Of a stretch of DNA of 64,000 bases, positions 17,966 through 29,217 are shown in pieces; position 1 is the first letter of the stretch, and the number at the start of each line of letters is the position of its first letter. The translations under genes and the position numbers were made by a program. Source of the DNA: Chthonobacter albigriseus (GTDB lineage Bacteria; Pseudomonadota; Alphaproteobacteria; Rhizobiales; Pleomorphomonadaceae); assembly GCF_013839445.1 (NCBI RefSeq), contig NZ_JACDIT010000004.1:286429-350428 (forward strand), read 5' to 3'. The notes below the pieces were generated by a model that was not told the origin of the DNA, did no database searches, and was given only the letters and a program-made list of their open reading frames with translations.

Positions 17966-18643
17966 TCACCGCGTCTGGTCGAGCAGACGCTTGCATTCGA
18001 GCAGTTCGAACAGCGTCGCCTGCAGCCGACGGATGTCCTCCCGCGAGAGACCGCCCATCGGTGCGGCCGGGTCGTGCGACCGGAACCGTTCCATGAACCG
18101 GAAGCCGCCGCGGCTGTGGCTTTCCTCCGACAGGATGCCGGCCGGCAACGGTTCCTCGTCGGCCGCTCCGCCCGGCTCGTCCGGCTCGCTTGCTTGCGCT
18201 TCGGCGGCCGCGATCTCGTCCGGATCCGGCTTCGGCGGGGTCCGCACGGCTGCAAGCGTCCGCAGCACCGCATGCGCCGGCGTGTTGCGGGTCGGCGCGG
18301 CCGCCGGACCGGCAGGGCGTTCGTTAGGGATCGGCATGCCCGGGTGCCGCCAGATCTCCATCACGAAGCGGACGCCCTGCTCCTTCAGGATGCGCTGCAC
18401 GCCCTTGATCGTGTAGCCCTCGCCGTAGAGGAGGTGGCGGATCCCGCGCAGCAGCTCCACGTCGTCGGGCCGGTAGTAGCGCCGGCCGCCGCCGCGCTTC
18501 ATCGGGCGGATCTGATTGAACCGCGTCTCCCAGAAACGCAGCACATGCTGCGGCAGATCGAGATCATCCGCCACTTCGCTGATCGTACGGAAGGCGTCCG
18601 GTGACTTGTCCACGCGCTGCACACCGATTCTGAACGAGGGCAT
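17966..18643 (-). CDS. MerR family transcriptional regulator (ihfA-linked type)
   Basis: A 225-residue regulator with an N-terminal MerR winged helix-turn-helix (about residues 18-88): [21 protein letters not shown], then [22 protein letters not shown] and [10 protein letters not shown]. Unlike metal-sensing MerR proteins it has no effector cysteines; the C-terminal 110 residues are Pro/Ala/Glu-rich and mostly disordered, ending in a short helix. This form sits next to ihfA throughout the Rhizobiales; its regulon is unknown to me. The true start may be GTG 18613 (VDKSPDAF), where homologues usually begin; ATG 18643 lacks a clear ribosome site. Confidence 0.88.
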   Translation of the reverse strand: MPSFRIGVQRVDKSPDAFRTISEVADDLDLPQHVLRFWETRFNQIRPMKRGGGRRYYRPDDVELLRGIRHLLYGEGYTIKGVQRILKEQGVRFVMEIWRHPGMPIPNERPAGPAAAPTRNTPAHAVLRTLAAVRTPPKPDPDEIAAAEAQASEPDEPGGAADEEPLPAGILSEESHSRGGFRFMERFRSHDPAAPMGGLSREDIRRLQATLFELLECKRLLDQTR

Positions 18644-18740
18644 CCCGGCGATCGACAGGCTGCTCGCCGATTTGGATCCCAGGGATTCGCCGGCCGATTA
18701 TAACGCCTTCGACGGGCGCGCTGGCCAATTTCCTCGACAT

Positions 18741-19055
18741 TCAGTCGGCGTCCGCGTCCACGTCCTCGCCGTTGATGCGGCCCTTCAGGACGTTGCTGGG
18801 TTTAAACACCAGCACCCGTCGCGGCAGGATGGGAACCTCCTCGCCGGTCTTCGGATTGCGCCCGACCCGTTCGGTCTTGGACCGGACCATGAAGGTCCCG
18901 AACGATGACAATTTTACCGATTCGCCGGAAACCAGCACGTCGGCGATCTCGTGAAGCACCGCCTCGACGAGTTCGGCCGATTCCGCCCGCGACAGCCCTA
19001 CCTTCTGGTAGACGGCCTCGCAGAGATCGGCTCGCGTAACGGTTTTGCCCCCCAT
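18741..19055 (-). CDS. ihfA: Integration host factor subunit alpha
   Basis: A 104-residue DNA-bending protein of the HU/IHF family that works as a heterodimer with IHF-beta. N-terminal [20 protein letters not shown] and the dimer helices lead into [41 protein letters not shown], which holds the flexible arm with the intercalating proline (RNPKTG). The acidic tail EDVDADAD is a lineage-specific extension. It lies 97 bp before the MerR gene on the same strand. Confidence 0.95.
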   Translation of the reverse strand: MGGKTVTRADLCEAVYQKVGLSRAESAELVEAVLHEIADVLVSGESVKLSSFGTFMVRSKTERVGRNPKTGEEVPILPRRVLVFKPSNVLKGRINGEDVDADAD

Positions 19056-19128
19056 GGCACGTCGTCTCCCCCGCCTTCAGCGGCTTCTGGTTGGGTACTT
19101 AACCGAGCAACGCATACTGGAGCCCTGC

Positions 19129-19157
19129 ACGGTAAGCCGCCGCCACCCCCCGGTCAA
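19129..19157 (-). promoter_or_regulatory. Candidate sigma-70 promoter of ihfA
   Basis: Minus-strand TTGACC (19157-19152), 17-bp spacer, TACCGT (19134-19129), placing transcription start about 65 nt before the ihfA ATG. The rest of the 320-bp ihfA-fabH gap (19056-19375) holds no gene I can see; its fabH-proximal end is AT-rich without a clean hairpin. Confidence 0.45.
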
Positions 19158-19375
19158 TCGAGGCGCACGGCAACCCGTTAGCGCAAAAGGATAATTCCTG
19201 AGAAACCGCGCGGCGGCAAGTGGCGATTTGACCGTCGAGCACGCCAAACTGCCGTAACCTTCGCCGCAGCCCCCGACGACCCCGGCGATTTCACCGCGTG
19301 CTCATGTCGTCCGGGCAATAAACAATACAAATTATCGTTGGAGCGAATATACGCAGGGCGACGTCGGCGGTTCCG

Positions 19376-20353
19376 TCACCACCGGACCAGAACGGCGCCC
19401 CAGGTGAAGCCCCCGCCCATCGCCTCCAGCAGCACGACGTCGCCCTTCTTGATCCGCCCGTCCTTCACCGCCGCGTCCACGGCCAACGGGATGGACGCCG
19501 CCGACGTGTTTCCGTGCCGGTCGACGGTGATCACCACTTTGGAAAGGTCGATGTCCAGCTTCTTGGCCGATCCCTCGATGATGCGGCGGTTTGCTTGGTG
19601 CGGCACGAACCAGTCGATGGTGTCGCCGTTGAAACCGGTGGCCTTGAACGCTTCCTCGATCACGTCCGTCACCGCCCCCACCGCGAACTTGAACACCTCG
19701 CGGCCCTCCATGCGCAGGTGCCCCACCGTCCCGGTGGAGGAGGGACCGCCGTCCACGTAGAGCTTCTCCTTGTGCCGCCCGTCGGAGCGAAGGTGCGACG
19801 TCAGGACACCGCGGTCGTCCGTCGTTCCCTGCCCCTCCTGCGCCTCCAGCACGATCGCCCCCGCGCCGTCGCCGAACAGGACGCAGGTGGTGCGGTCGGT
19901 CCAATCCAGGATGCGCGAGAAGGTCTCCGCCCCGATCACCAGCGCACGCTTGGCGAGCCCCGTGCGCAGCATGCTGTCGGCGGTCGTCACGCCGTAGACG
20001 AACCCCGAGCACACCGCCTGCATGTCGAAGGCCGCCCCCCGCAACACGCCCAGCCGCGCCTGGACTTCCACTGCCGTCGCCGGAAAGGTGTTGTCCGGCG
20101 TCGCCGTCGCCAGGATGATCAGGTCGATGTCGTCCGCGGTCACGCCGGCTGCCGCCATCGCCCGCCGGGCGGCTTCGGTGGCCAGCGTCGCCGTCGTCTC
20201 GCCCTCCGCCGCGATATGCCGCTGACGGATGCCCGTCCGCTGGGCGATCCACTCGTCCGACGTATCGACCATGCGGGCCAGTTCGTCGTTGGTGAGAACG
20301 CGTTCCGGCAGGTAGCTGCCGGTGCCGGTGACGACGGAACGGATGACGGTCAA
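19376..20353 (-). CDS. fabH: 3-oxoacyl-[ACP] synthase III
   Basis: A 325-residue condensing enzyme that starts fatty acid synthesis by joining acetyl-CoA and malonyl-ACP in the cytosol. The catalytic triad is visible: Cys in [13 protein letters not shown] (about residue 112), His in [15 protein letters not shown] (about 250) and Asn in [15 protein letters not shown] (about 280). [14 protein letters not shown] ends the protein as usual. The start is TTG 20353 with AGGTG upstream, giving [17 protein letters not shown]; the longer open frame runs into plsX. It follows plsX by 16 bp, so they are co-transcribed. Confidence 0.93.
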   Translation of the reverse strand: MTVIRSVVTGTGSYLPERVLTNDELARMVDTSDEWIAQRTGIRQRHIAAEGETTATLATEAARRAMAAAGVTADDIDLIILATATPDNTFPATAVEVQARLGVLRGAAFDMQAVCSGFVYGVTTADSMLRTGLAKRALVIGAETFSRILDWTDRTTCVLFGDGAGAIVLEAQEGQGTTDDRGVLTSHLRSDGRHKEKLYVDGGPSSTGTVGHLRMEGREVFKFAVGAVTDVIEEAFKATGFNGDTIDWFVPHQANRRIIEGSAKKLDIDLSKVVITVDRHGNTSAASIPLAVDAAVKDGRIKKGDVVLLEAMGGGFTWGAVLVRW

Positions 20354-20369
20354 GGGTGCTGCACCTTTT

Positions 20370-21425
20370 TCACGGCAGGGCGGCAGTGGCTTCGCCGAAC
20401 CGGCCGCGATGATAATGAGAGAGGTCGTGGTTGATCTTCGCCAAGAGATCGTTACGAACCATGTCGTATCCAAGGTCCAGCGCGCTCGCGAACCCTTCCG
20501 AATCGGTTCCGCCGTGGCTCTTGATGACGATTCCGTTCAGCCCGAGGAACACGCCGCCGTTCAGCTTGCGCGGATCCATCTTCTCGCGCAGCCGCTCGAA
20601 GGCCGAGCGGGCGAAGAAATAGCCGATCTTGGCCATCAGCGTCCGGCTCATTGCCGCCTTCAGGTAGGACCCGACCTGCCGGGCCGTCCCCTCCGCCGTC
20701 TTCAGCGCGATATTGCCGGCGAACCCCTCGGTGACGATGACGTCGACCTTGCCCTGGCCGATGTCGTCGCCCTCCACGAAGCCCGAATAGGCCAGGTTCG
20801 GCAGGTTGGAATCGCGCAGGATCTGGCCCGCCGTCCGGATCTCCTCGTTGCCCTTCATCTCCTCGACGCCGATGTTGAGGAGGCCGACGGTCGGCCGGTC
20901 GATCTGGAACAACGCGCGCGCCATCGCCCCGCCCATCACTGCGAAGTCGATCAGCTGCTGCGCGTCAGCGTCCACCGTGGCGCCGACATCGAGCACGATC
21001 GATTCGGAGCGGAGCGTCGGCCAGATCGCTGCGATCGCCGGCCGCTCGATGTTCGACAGCGTGCGCAGGCAGAACTTCGACATCGCCATCAGCGCGCCGG
21101 TGTTGCCCGCCGAAACGGCCACCTGCGCCTCGCCGCGCTTCACCGCCTCGACGGCCTTCCACATCGACGACTTCCAACGCCCGTGCCGCAGCGCCTGGCT
21201 GGGCTTTTCGTCCATCCCCACCGTCACCTCGCAGTGAGTGAAGGTGGACGCGGCCTCCAGCCGGGGATGCAGCGCCAACACCGGCCGCACGGCCGCTTCG
21301 TCGCCGAACAGGGCGAAGCGAACCTCCGGACGGCGGCTGAGCAGGAGGTCGGCGCCGGGGATCACCACGGAAGGTCCGTGGTCGCCACCCATGACGTCGA
21401 CAGCAATGATCATCGGCTGGACCAT
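20370..21425 (-). CDS. plsX: Phosphate acyltransferase PlsX
   Basis: A 351-residue peripheral membrane enzyme that converts acyl-ACP to acyl-phosphate for phospholipid synthesis. [20 protein letters not shown] is the PlsX start motif; [34 protein letters not shown] and [16 protein letters not shown] follow in order, and the end is [18 protein letters not shown] 21425 ([10 protein letters not shown] nearby) is preferred to ATG 21413. The frame stays open for hundreds of bases upstream, but that stretch is antisense-frame reading of the YceD gene, not a fusion. Confidence 0.93.
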   Translation of the reverse strand: MVQPMIIAVDVMGGDHGPSVVIPGADLLLSRRPEVRFALFGDEAAVRPVLALHPRLEAASTFTHCEVTVGMDEKPSQALRHGRWKSSMWKAVEAVKRGEAQVAVSAGNTGALMAMSKFCLRTLSNIERPAIAAIWPTLRSESIVLDVGATVDADAQQLIDFAVMGGAMARALFQIDRPTVGLLNIGVEEMKGNEEIRTAGQILRDSNLPNLAYSGFVEGDDIGQGKVDVIVTEGFAGNIALKTAEGTARQVGSYLKAAMSRTLMAKIGYFFARSAFERLREKMDPRKLNGGVFLGLNGIVIKSHGGTDSEGFASALDLGYDMVRNDLLAKINHDLSHYHRGRFGEATAALP

Positions 21426-21550
21426 GGAGACCTGTGGTGAGGCGCCGCCGTTCGAATGCGGGCGACGTCCTGAATGCGGCCGGAAGATAGCGGGTTGGTC
21501 GCGTGAGACAACAGGAAAGTGAGCGGCCCCGCGGCGTGGCCGTCCGAGGC

Positions 21551-22102
21551 TCAATCCGCCTCGCCCTGCCCTTTCAGCCGCTGCAGTGCCGCGAACGGGG
21601 ACGGCGCCACGTCGTCGCGTCCGTCGTCCTCGATCAGCGCGTCGAAGGCGACACCCGGCGCACGGGGATAGGGGTCGAGTCCGAGCGCCAGGTGCTCGGC
21701 CGCCACCGCGCCGAGGTCGATGGTGTTGCCTTCCAGCGGCTCCGGTGGGTCGTCCGCGTCCGGGTCGATCTCGATCTCGTCGCCCACCGGGCCGATCTCG
21801 CCGGCCGGAAGGAACGTGAGTTCCACATCCTCCTCCACCGTCTCCGGAACCGGCTCCAGCGTGACCACGCAAGCCTGCCGGACCCGCCCGGACACGGTCC
21901 CCTTCAGTTTCAGCCCGGTCTTGCGCCAGGGCGTGATCTTGAAGGTCGCGCGGAGCTCGTCGATTCCCAGGATGTCGAGATCCCGGGCAAGCGCTTCCCG
22001 TTCCGCAGCCGTCGCCTCGATCGTCGCTTCGGTGCCCTTGGGAGCCAGCGCGGCGATGGATTTCGGCCGTGAGAATGGCCGGTGGTGGACGTCGTCGGTC
22101 AT
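21551..22102 (-). CDS. YceD/DUF177 family protein
   Basis: A 183-residue protein of the YceD/DUF177 family; in Escherichia coli and plants members influence 23S rRNA processing. The core motif is [29 protein letters not shown] near residues 75-105, where the Cys is conserved, followed by an acidic loop ([15 protein letters not shown]) and [23 protein letters not shown]. In most bacteria the family precedes rpmF-plsX; here, as in other Rhizobiales, it precedes plsX directly. It overlaps the upstream chaperone gene by 4 bp (ATGA). Confidence 0.88.
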   Translation of the reverse strand: MTDDVHHRPFSRPKSIAALAPKGTEATIEATAAEREALARDLDILGIDELRATFKITPWRKTGLKLKGTVSGRVRQACVVTLEPVPETVEEDVELTFLPAGEIGPVGDEIEIDPDADDPPEPLEGNTIDLGAVAAEHLALGLDPYPRAPGVAFDALIEDDGRDDVAPSPFAALQRLKGQGEAD

Positions 22103-22641
22103 GGGGTGGTGTCCGATGGAGATGGCGGGTCGGGAAAGCGGAAATCGCCGGCGACGATGCTGTCGGGCGTCGCCTCGGCCAGCCGGCGGGCAACCGCGCC
22201 CAGGTGGACGGCCAGCCGCGCCGCCGACGCGGGATCGCCGCCGTCGTAGACGTTGCGGTCGAGCGCGGCGGCAAGCGCGTTGGCGTCTGCTCCGGCGATC
22301 GCCGTTTCGTAAGCCCCGACGCGGCCGAAAAAGGCCTGCGCGATCTTCTTCATGCGCTTGGGCACGCCGACGTCGCTGATTCCCATCTCGCGCAGGCTGT
22401 TGTCCATGTCGGCGAAGAAGGTTTCCGACAGCACGCGCGCCGCGTCCCGATGCTTGCCGCCGGCGGCCGTCAACCGTCCGACCACGAGACCGCACACCGC
22501 CACGATCAGCTCGAAACGACCCTCCACGGTGTCGGGAACGCCGTAGTCCATATAGAAGATCGGGTTCCGGGCGTGGCCGACGACGGAGGCGTAGACCGCG
22601 TCCACCCCTTCGTCGCGGCGTCGGAACAGGCCGAAGACCAT
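22099..22641 (-). CDS. Ubiquinol-cytochrome c chaperone (CBP3 family)
   Basis: A 180-residue alphaproteobacterial homologue of mitochondrial Cbp3/UQCC1, which helps assemble cytochrome b of complex III. Family stretches are [29 protein letters not shown] near residue 17, [37 protein letters not shown] near residue 75 and [10 protein letters not shown] near residue 128. Pairing with YceD and plsX is a conserved order in this group. It is divergent from bamE; the 177-bp gap should contain promoters for both. Confidence 0.88.
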   Translation of the reverse strand: MVFGLFRRRDEGVDAVYASVVGHARNPIFYMDYGVPDTVEGRFELIVAVCGLVVGRLTAAGGKHRDAARVLSETFFADMDNSLREMGISDVGVPKRMKKIAQAFFGRVGAYETAIAGADANALAAALDRNVYDGGDPASAARLAVHLGAVARRLAEATPDSIVAGDFRFPDPPSPSDTTP

Positions 22642-22818
22642 GGAAATGCCGTCCTTCTCGGTTGACGTCGCTTTCGATAGGCGTTGCTTCGTGACCTAAC
22701 GCAGGATAACCGTGTTGCCAAGCGCAGCGGGGCATTCTCGAGGGATGGCTGAGCCGCGCGGGCGCAGGAGTCGGGTCGGGAGGCAATCGTGGCCATGGCG
22801 CGAGGGGTTAAGGTTCTG

Positions 22819-23280
22819 ATGATGACCAAGTCCGGCACCGTCGGTTTGATGCTTGGCCTGTTGGCGGCCGGAACGTTGGCATCCTGTGGCCCACCCCCGG
22901 TGACACACGGCTACGTCCTCTCCGAAAGCGCTCTCGAGCAGGTGCCGGTGGGGTCGTCGCGCGAGCAGGTGATGCTGGTTCTCGGCACGCCGTCGACCAC
23001 GTCCACGCTGGCCGGCGACACCTTCTACTACATCTCCCAGACCATCCAGGAGAACGCCTTCCTGGGCCGCTCGATCACCGACCAGCGCGTGGTGGCCGTC
23101 TACTTCGACGAGAACGGCATGGTCCGCCAGATCGCCAACTACGGACTGCAGGATGGTCGCGTGTTCGACTTTGTCCAGCGCAAGACCCGCACCAGCGGTT
23201 CCGACCTCAGCCTGATCTCTCAGATCCTCCAGGGCGTGGGACGGACCAACCCCTTCGGCGGCAGCGGCGGCCGACCCTGA
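22819..23280 (+). CDS. bamE: Outer membrane assembly lipoprotein BamE
   Basis: A 153-residue SmpA/OmlA/BamE lipoprotein of the beta-barrel assembly machine. The signal peptide ends in a lipobox at LASC (Cys about residue 24). The domain begins HGYVLSESALEQVPVGSSREQVMLVLGTPSTTSTLAGDTFYYIS, where GSSREQV-LGTPS is the family hallmark, and continues through VVAVYFDENGMVRQIANYGL. ATG 22819 or 22822 fits the ribosome site AGGGGTTAAGG; the open frame upstream is disregarded. A strong terminator follows directly. Confidence 0.9.
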   Translation: MMTKSGTVGLMLGLLAAGTLASCGPPPVTHGYVLSESALEQVPVGSSREQVMLVLGTPSTTSTLAGDTFYYISQTIQENAFLGRSITDQRVVAVYFDENGMVRQIANYGLQDGRVFDFVQRKTRTSGSDLSLISQILQGVGRTNPFGGSGGRP

Positions 23281-23302
23281 GCGTTCCAGGAGACGCATTT
23301 TC

Positions 23303-23331
23303 AAAGGCCGGGCTTCAGCCCGGCCTTTTTG
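23303..23331 (+). terminator. Rho-independent terminator of bamE
   Basis: AAAGGCCGGGCT-TC-AGCCCGGCCTTT with a continuing T-run (CCTTTTTG), beginning 23 nt after the bamE stop. A textbook stem and T-tract. Confidence 0.88.
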
Positions 23332-23352
23332 TTTCGGACGCTTGAACAACAA

Positions 23353-23378
23353 GGCCCGCGGGATGTCTCCCGCGGGCC
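23353..23378 (-). terminator. Hairpin after hppA
   Basis: GGCCCGCGGGA (minus-strand order) pairs over 11 bp with TCCCGCGGGCC around a 4-nt loop and is followed by TTGTTG. It lies about 33 nt past the hppA stop on its strand; the T-run is weak. Confidence 0.6.
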
Positions 23379-23410
23379 ATTTCGTTTCAGCGGTCTGCCT
23401 GTCGGGCAGT

Positions 23411-25564
23411 CTACCCGTGCGCCAGCACCGCCAGCAGCAGCAGGGCGACGATGTTGGTGATCTTGATCGCGGGGTTCACCGCGGGGCCGGCGGTATCCTT
23501 GTAGGGGTCGCCGACGGTGTCGCCGGTCACCGAGGCCTTGTGGGCATCGGATCCCTTGTAGTGCTTCTTGCCGTTGGCATCCACGAAACCGTCCTCGAAG
23601 GACTTCTTCGCGTTGTCCCACGCGCCGCCGCCCGAGGTCATCGAGATGGCCACGAAGATGCCCGTCACGATCACGCCGAGCAGACTCGCGCCCACCGCCG
23701 AAACCGCCTGGCTCTTCCCCGCGATGGCGTTGACCACCACGAAGATCACGATCGGCGCGAGAACCGGCAGCAGCGACGGAATGATCATCTCCTTGATCGC
23801 CGCCTTGGTGAGGATATCCACCGCGCGGCCGTAGTCCGGCTTCTCGGTTCCGGCCATGATGCCCGGCTTCTCCCGGAACTGCCGACGGACCTCCTCCACG
23901 ATCGACCCGGCCGCGCGCCCGACGGCGGTCATCGCGATACCGCCGAAGAGGAACGGGATCAGGCCGCCGAGCAGCAGGCCGACCACTACGTAGGGGTTGG
24001 CGAGCGAGAAGTCCGGCTGGATGTCCTTGAAGTACTGGAACTCCGTCGCACCGGGCTTGTTGGCTTCCGTGATGAAGTAGTTGAGGTCGTAGTTGTAGGC
24101 CGCGAACAGCACCAGGGCGCCGAGACCGGCCGAGCCGATCGCATAACCCTTGGTGACCGCCTTGGTCGTGTTGCCGACAGCGTCGAGGGCGTCCGTCGTG
24201 GCGCGCACTTCCTTCGGAAGACCCGCCATCTCCGCGATGCCGCCGGCGTTGTCGGTCACCGGGCCGAACGCGTCGAGCGCCACGATCATGCCGGCGAGGC
24301 CGAGCATGGTGGTCACCGCGATCGCCGTGCCGAACAGGCCGGCGAGCTGGAACGTGCCGATGATGCCGACCACGATGACGATCGTCGGCAGCGCGGTGGA
24401 TTCCAGCGAAACGGCCAGCCCCTGGATGACGTTGGTGCCGTGGCCGGTCACCGAAGCCTGGCTGATCGAGCGGACCGGCCGGAAGCCGATGCCCGTATAG
24501 TACTCGGTGATCCAGACGATCGCGCCCGTCACGCCGAGGCCGATCAGGCCGCAGAAGAACAGGTTCCAGCCGGTGATGACGATGCCGTCGACGGGCGCTC
24601 CGATCGGGCCCCAGCCCACGGTGAGCGAGGTCGCGGCGCCGACGCCGACCGCGGACAGGATCGTCGTCGCCCACAGGCCCTTGTAGAGGGCGCCCATGAT
24701 CGAGTTGTTCGCGCCGAGGCGCACGAAGAACGTGCCGATGATCGAGGTGAGGATGCAGAGGCCGCAGATGGTCAGCGGGTAGACCATCACCGAGCCGAGC
24801 ACGTCCTGCCCGCCGAAGAAGATCGCGCCGAGCACCATGGTGGCGACGGTCGTCACCGCATAGGTCTCGAACAGGTCGGCCGCCATGCCGGCGCAGTCGC
24901 CGACGTTGTCGCCCACGTTGTCCGCGATCGTCGCCGGATTGCGCGGATCGTCCTCCGGAATGCCGGCTTCCACCTTGCCGACGAGGTCGCCGCCGACGTC
25001 CGCACCCTTGGTGAAGATGCCGCCGCCGAGGCGGGCGAAGATGGAGATCAGCGAGGCGCCGAAGCCGAGCGCGACGAGGCTGTCGATGACCTGGCGGCTG
25101 TTCTCCGCGAAGCCGAGACCCTGGGTCAGGATCGCGTAGTAGACGGCGACGCCGAGCAGGGCGAGACCGGCAACCAGCATGCCGGTGACCGCGCCCGACT
25201 TGAAGGCGATGTCGAGGCCGCCGGCCAGCGACTGGATCGAGGCCTGGGCGGTGCGGACGTTGGCGCGGACGGACACGTTCATGCCGATGAAGCCCGCGAT
25301 CGCCGACAGGATCGCGCCGATGGCGAAGCCTGCTGCAACCAGCCAGCCGAGCAGCAGCCCGACCCCGACGAAGATGATGACACCGACGATGCCGATGGTG
25401 ATGTACTGGCGCCTCAAGTAGGCCTGCGCGCCTTCGGCGATGTAGCCGGCAATTTCCTGCATTCGGGCGGAGCCCGCGTCGGCCGCCAGGACCGAACGGA
25501 TGGCCCAGACGCCGTAGGCGATCGAAAGCAGCCCAAGCACGATAGTCAAGTATAGAGCGTTCAT
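23411..25564 (-). CDS. hppA: Membrane-bound proton-translocating pyrophosphatase, K+-independent
   Basis: A 717-residue polytopic pump that couples pyrophosphate hydrolysis to proton export. The active-site loop [20 protein letters not shown] (about residue 190) and the acidic [21 protein letters not shown] motif are clear, as is [39 protein letters not shown] has Lys where K+-dependent forms have Ala, which places it in the K+-independent H+ class. About 15-16 membrane helices are expected. ATG 25564 follows GGAGG; the very long open frame beyond it is not coding. A small CGGGCGG hairpin (25582-25601) lies in the leader. Confidence 0.94.
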   Translation of the reverse strand: MNALYLTIVLGLLSIAYGVWAIRSVLAADAGSARMQEIAGYIAEGAQAYLRRQYITIGIVGVIIFVGVGLLLGWLVAAGFAIGAILSAIAGFIGMNVSVRANVRTAQASIQSLAGGLDIAFKSGAVTGMLVAGLALLGVAVYYAILTQGLGFAENSRQVIDSLVALGFGASLISIFARLGGGIFTKGADVGGDLVGKVEAGIPEDDPRNPATIADNVGDNVGDCAGMAADLFETYAVTTVATMVLGAIFFGGQDVLGSVMVYPLTICGLCILTSIIGTFFVRLGANNSIMGALYKGLWATTILSAVGVGAATSLTVGWGPIGAPVDGIVITGWNLFFCGLIGLGVTGAIVWITEYYTGIGFRPVRSISQASVTGHGTNVIQGLAVSLESTALPTIVIVVGIIGTFQLAGLFGTAIAVTTMLGLAGMIVALDAFGPVTDNAGGIAEMAGLPKEVRATTDALDAVGNTTKAVTKGYAIGSAGLGALVLFAAYNYDLNYFITEANKPGATEFQYFKDIQPDFSLANPYVVVGLLLGGLIPFLFGGIAMTAVGRAAGSIVEEVRRQFREKPGIMAGTEKPDYGRAVDILTKAAIKEMIIPSLLPVLAPIVIFVVVNAIAGKSQAVSAVGASLLGVIVTGIFVAISMTSGGGAWDNAKKSFEDGFVDANGKKHYKGSDAHKASVTGDTVGDPYKDTAGPAVNPAIKITNIVALLLLAVLAHG

Positions 25565-25809
25565 GATCCCTCCCGAATGCCCGGGCGGAGAAGACCGCCC
25601 GACGCGCATCGTGCCCCTTGTCGTCGCCGGCTTCTTGTTGGTTTGGGTGGACCCGTGAGGTCCGGCCGTCGCGAGGAGTCGCCCCTTGGGATCCGCCCAT
25701 GGGGGAGTGCGTACGGTATCGGACGAGGTTCCCCCGTCAAGGGCAATCAGGCTGGAAAAACGTCCATATACCGGGAACTTCGGATCCGATTGGAGGCATG
25801 GTGAAGACC

Positions 25810-27027
25810 TCAGCCGGCGGCGCCCTTTTCGACCCGCGACCGGCTTAGGCTCTCGATCGCCAGCAGCCCGACCGCGCCGAGAACGACGGGTAGCACGATC
25901 CAGTTCACCACCTCCCAGCCACCCCCGGCGAGCACCTTGCCGGAGGAGAAGGAGGCGAGCGCCACGGTGCCGAACAGGGCGAACTCGTTGAACGCCTGGA
26001 CCCGGAACGCCTCCTCCGGCCGATAGAACTCCGCCACCATGGCGGTTGCCCCCACGAACCCGAAGTTCCAGCCGATTCCCAGCAGAATCAACGACGTAAA
26101 GAAGTGGAACAGCCCCGTTCCCATCAACGCCACGACAGCCGCGGCGGCGATCAGCAGGAGGCCGGCCACCACCATCGGCGTCTTTCCGAACCGGGCGATC
26201 AGCGCGCCGGAGAAGAAGCTCGGCCCGAACATCGCCAAAACATGCCACTGGATGGCGTGCTGGGCATCCGAATGGGAATGGTTGTGCCCGATCATGGCGA
26301 GCGGCGAGGCGGTCATCACGAAGCTCATCAGGGCGTAGGAGGCGATTGCGGCCGAGAGAGCGGCCAGGAACCGCGGCTTGAGCACGATCTCCGTGAGCGG
26401 GCGCCCACCCCCGCCGACCGCCGGCCGGACCGGGGCCGGAACGGAAAGGCGCAGCAGGATTAGAGCTGTAAGAACGAACAGCCCGGCCTGGATCAGGAAC
26501 GGGCCCGCATAGGGCGACCCGGGAATCAGCCCCAGACCGTGGATAGAGGCCTGCGGACCGAGGATGGCGTTGGCTATACCGCCGACCAGCACCCAGGAGA
26601 TCGCCTTCGGCTTGAAGGCCGGTTCACTCGCGTCGGCGGCGGCAAACCGATACTGCTGGTTGAACGCGTTGGCGAGCCCCATCAGCACCATCGCGACGGA
26701 AAATCCGTAGAAGCTGCCGAGACTTACCATGACAGTCGCGGCCAGCGCGCCGATGCAACCGACGCTCGCCCCGACCACGAATCCGACCCGCCGGCCGACC
26801 TGCCGCATCAGCAGCGCGGCGGGGATTGAGGCGAGCGCCGCGCCGATCACGAAGGCGGTGACGGGCACCGTGGCGAGGGCCTGGTCCTCGGGCGCCAGCA
26901 TCGACGCACCGACCAGGCCACCCGTGCCGATCGCGATCGGACCGACCGTACCGCCGAGCGCGGTGGCGAGCGCGAGCAGCCGAGCGGCCCGCTTGGCCTC
27001 GGCCAGGGGGAGGTAAGTATCTGACAT
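25810..27027 (-). CDS. MFS transporter
   Basis: A 405-residue inner-membrane protein with about twelve hydrophobic segments and the MFS loop 2-3 motif [16 protein letters not shown] near residue 75. The central loop (about 205-225) is Gly/Pro-rich. A histidine cluster [18 protein letters not shown] near residue 258 faces the start of helix 8 and is the family's odd feature. The substrate is not predictable. It follows thiL by 41 bp on the same strand and precedes hppA. Confidence 0.85.
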   Translation of the reverse strand: MSDTYLPLAEAKRAARLLALATALGGTVGPIAIGTGGLVGASMLAPEDQALATVPVTAFVIGAALASIPAALLMRQVGRRVGFVVGASVGCIGALAATVMVSLGSFYGFSVAMVLMGLANAFNQQYRFAAADASEPAFKPKAISWVLVGGIANAILGPQASIHGLGLIPGSPYAGPFLIQAGLFVLTALILLRLSVPAPVRPAVGGGGRPLTEIVLKPRFLAALSAAIASYALMSFVMTASPLAMIGHNHSHSDAQHAIQWHVLAMFGPSFFSGALIARFGKTPMVVAGLLLIAAAAVVALMGTGLFHFFTSLILLGIGWNFGFVGATAMVAEFYRPEEAFRVQAFNEFALFGTVALASFSSGKVLAGGGWEVVNWIVLPVVLGAVGLLAIESLSRSRVEKGAAG

Positions 27028-27067
27028 TGCCTACAAAATCCCTCTCTACCCGCCCGCCGCCGTCGCG

Positions 27068-28105
27068 TCAGAAGTGGCTGAAGCTGCCCGCCCCGAGGTC
27101 GACCGCTTCCCCCGCCCGGTCGTTGAACCGGACACCCTCCCCCGCCGTCACCCGGCCGATGATGGTGGCAGGAACGCCCTCCAGTTCGCAATCGGCGATG
27201 AAACTCTCCACCTGCCCCTCGGGGATAGCGGCCGCGATCTCATAGTCGTCGCCGCCCGTCAGGACCGTTTTTTCCGCAGATGGTGTAGTCGTGTTTTTCG
27301 AGCGATCGGACGGCAACGTAGCCTCCGAAAGGGCTACAAAGGCGCGCGCCGCATCCGACAGCGGAACCGACGCGATGTCCACCTGGATATGGACGCCGGA
27401 TGCCCGTGCCATCTTGGCGAGATCCCCCGCCAGCCCGTCCGAGATATCCATAGCACCAGATGCATGTCTCAGCACCGCGTCAGCGACCACCGACCGCGGG
27501 CGCGGGAGGAGATATCGATCGAGAAGGTGAGATGCATGGATGTCGTTGAGGTGAAGCGTCCCGGCGAGGGTCGGATCGAGCCTCAGCTGCAATCCGAGCG
27601 CGGCGTCGCCGATCGTGCCGGTGACGACCACCACATCGCCCGGGCAGGCGCCGCCGCGGCGGACCATTCGCCCCTTCGGAACGGCGCCGATGGCGGTGAC
27701 GGAGAGGACGAGGCGTTCGCCGCTGCGCACGGTATCCCCGCCCAGGAGATCGATGCCATACTCCGCCTGGTCTTCGGCAAGCCCCCGGCCGAAGGCGTCG
27801 AGCTGATCCACGGTCCAGGCGTCCGGAAGCCCGAGACCGAGGAGGTAGCCGACCGGCCGCGCGCCCTTGGCGGCGAGGTCCGACAGGTTGACGCGGAGCG
27901 CCTTCCTGGCGATCGCGTCCCACGGATCGTCGGGGAAGAAGTGGACGCCGGCGACCAGGGCGTCCTTGGTGAGGACGAGGTCGGCGCCTTCGGGAGGCGT
28001 GAGGGAGGCGGCGTCGTCGACGAGGCCGTAGCCGCCCGGGCCGGATAGGGGCGCGAAGACGCGCGCGATCAGCTCGAACTCGGAGAGCCGATCGCCGCCG
28101 CTCAC
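27068..28105 (-). CDS. thiL: Thiamine-monophosphate kinase
   Basis: A 345-residue kinase making thiamine diphosphate from thiamine monophosphate, the last step of the pathway. PurM-like fold motifs: [12 protein letters not shown] at the N-terminus, [43 protein letters not shown], the Mg-binding [41 protein letters not shown], and the C-terminal [15 protein letters not shown]. The start is GTG 28105, overlapping the nusB stop as GTGA, which indicates translational coupling. No TPP riboswitch is needed or seen. Confidence 0.93.
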   Translation of the reverse strand: MSGGDRLSEFELIARVFAPLSGPGGYGLVDDAASLTPPEGADLVLTKDALVAGVHFFPDDPWDAIARKALRVNLSDLAAKGARPVGYLLGLGLPDAWTVDQLDAFGRGLAEDQAEYGIDLLGGDTVRSGERLVLSVTAIGAVPKGRMVRRGGACPGDVVVVTGTIGDAALGLQLRLDPTLAGTLHLNDIHASHLLDRYLLPRPRSVVADAVLRHASGAMDISDGLAGDLAKMARASGVHIQVDIASVPLSDAARAFVALSEATLPSDRSKNTTTPSAEKTVLTGGDDYEIAAAIPEGQVESFIADCELEGVPATIIGRVTAGEGVRFNDRAGEAVDLGAGSFSHF

Positions 28106-28617
28106 CGCGCCGCCTCGGCGGGGAACTCGTCGGGCCTGATCTCGTGCGCGAGACGGTCCAGGACGCCGTTGACGAGCTTGGGCTCGTCGTCGGTGAAGAA
28201 GGCGCGCGCGACGTCGATGTACTCGGTGATGATCACCTTGCCGGGCACGTCGGGCCGGCGGAGCAGTTCGTAGGTGCCGCAGCGCAGGATGGCGCGAAGC
28301 GTGGCGTCGACGCGCTTCAGCGGCCAGTCCTCCACCAGGGCGGTGTGGACCAGCGGATCGATCGTGCGCTGCTCGCCCACCACCCCGGCGACGATGTCGC
28401 GGAACCAAGCCGCGTCGGCCTGGCGATACTCCACCCCGTCCAGTTCCTTGCCGAGCCGGAACGCCTCGAACTCGGAGACCACGGAGACGATGTCGCCGCC
28501 GCCGAGCTCCAGCTGGTAGAGCGCCTGGACGGCCGCCAGCCGGGCGGCCCCGCGCTGGTTGGCGGGGCGCACCTCGGTGCGACGGTCTCCGGGAGTGGGG
28601 TCGTTCGTCTTGGTCAC
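28102..28617 (-). CDS. nusB: Transcription antitermination factor NusB
   Basis: A 171-residue RNA-binding protein that joins NusE, NusA and NusG on boxA RNA to prevent termination in rRNA operons. The helical NusB fold is marked by [19 protein letters not shown] near residue 25, [34 protein letters not shown] in the middle and [33 protein letters not shown] near the end. About 20 disordered residues precede the fold. The start overlaps the ribH stop by 4 bp (ATGA). Confidence 0.95.
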   Translation of the reverse strand: MTKTNDPTPGDRRTEVRPANQRGAARLAAVQALYQLELGGGDIVSVVSEFEAFRLGKELDGVEYRQADAAWFRDIVAGVVGEQRTIDPLVHTALVEDWPLKRVDATLRAILRCGTYELLRRPDVPGKVIITEYIDVARAFFTDDEPKLVNGVLDRLAHEIRPDEFPAEAAR

Positions 28618-29066
28618 GATGAGAACTTGGTCCTGACTTCGATCATGGCCAGCGCCGCCTCGGCCGCTGCGCCGCCCTTGTTCTTGTCGCTGCGCTTGGC
28701 CCGGGCCCAGGCCTGGTCGTCGTTCTCGACGGTCAGGATGCCGTTGCCGAGCGCCAGGCTTTCCGAGACGACGAGTTCCATGACGACGCGCGCGGACTCG
28801 TTCGCCACGATGTCATAGTGCGTGGTCTCGCCGCGGATCACGCAGCCGAGCAGCACGTAGCCGTCATACTCCACCGCGCCGTCTTCAACCGCATCGAGGG
28901 CCATGGCGAGCGCCGCCGGAATTTCCAGAACGCCGGGAACGGAGATCCGGTCCCAGGTCGCGCCACGCGCCGAAAGAGCCTCGGTCGCCCCCGCCACGAG
29001 TTCATCGGAGAGATCATCGTAGAACCGCGCGTCTATGACGAGCAGGTGCGGAGCCTTGTCGGCCAT
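28614..29066 (-). CDS. ribH: 6,7-dimethyl-8-ribityllumazine synthase
   Basis: A 150-residue enzyme joining 5-amino-6-ribitylamino-uracil with dihydroxybutanone phosphate in riboflavin synthesis; the family forms pentamers or icosahedra. [15 protein letters not shown] near residue 54 and [23 protein letters not shown] near residue 80, with the catalytic His, are clear. [16 protein letters not shown] ends the fold. ATG 29066 (AAAGGGAA upstream) starts [16 protein letters not shown]. It begins the ribH-nusB-thiL run but is separated from ribE by the hydroxyproline cassette. Confidence 0.94.
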   Translation of the reverse strand: MADKAPHLLVIDARFYDDLSDELVAGATEALSARGATWDRISVPGVLEIPAALAMALDAVEDGAVEYDGYVLLGCVIRGETTHYDIVANESARVVMELVVSESLALGNGILTVENDDQAWARAKRSDKNKGGAAAEAALAMIEVRTKFSS

Positions 29067-29217
29067 GGGGCATTCCCTTTCATGCTGTGGCGGGGGAAAG
29101 ACCACGGGACGGGGGTGGGGTCAAGAGGAATGGCCTCCGCGCCACGGCCTTGTGACTCCAGCCGCCGGGCGGTGGTCCGGGGAGCGCCGACCGTCAGCCC
29201 ATCACCCGAATTTCTGC

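Noticed and set aside
21426..22274. In-frame N-terminal extension of PlsX of about 280 codons
   Set aside because: It overlaps the YceD and chaperone genes, is rich in Arg/Pro shadow composition, and PlsX is complete from 21425.
25565..26248. Long N-terminal extension of the hppA open frame
   Set aside because: HppA begins with its conserved first helix at 25564 behind a good ribosome site; the extension overlaps the MFS gene.
29067..29217. FMN riboswitch before ribH
   Set aside because: The conserved RFN core is not visible here or upstream of ribD at 34981-35082.
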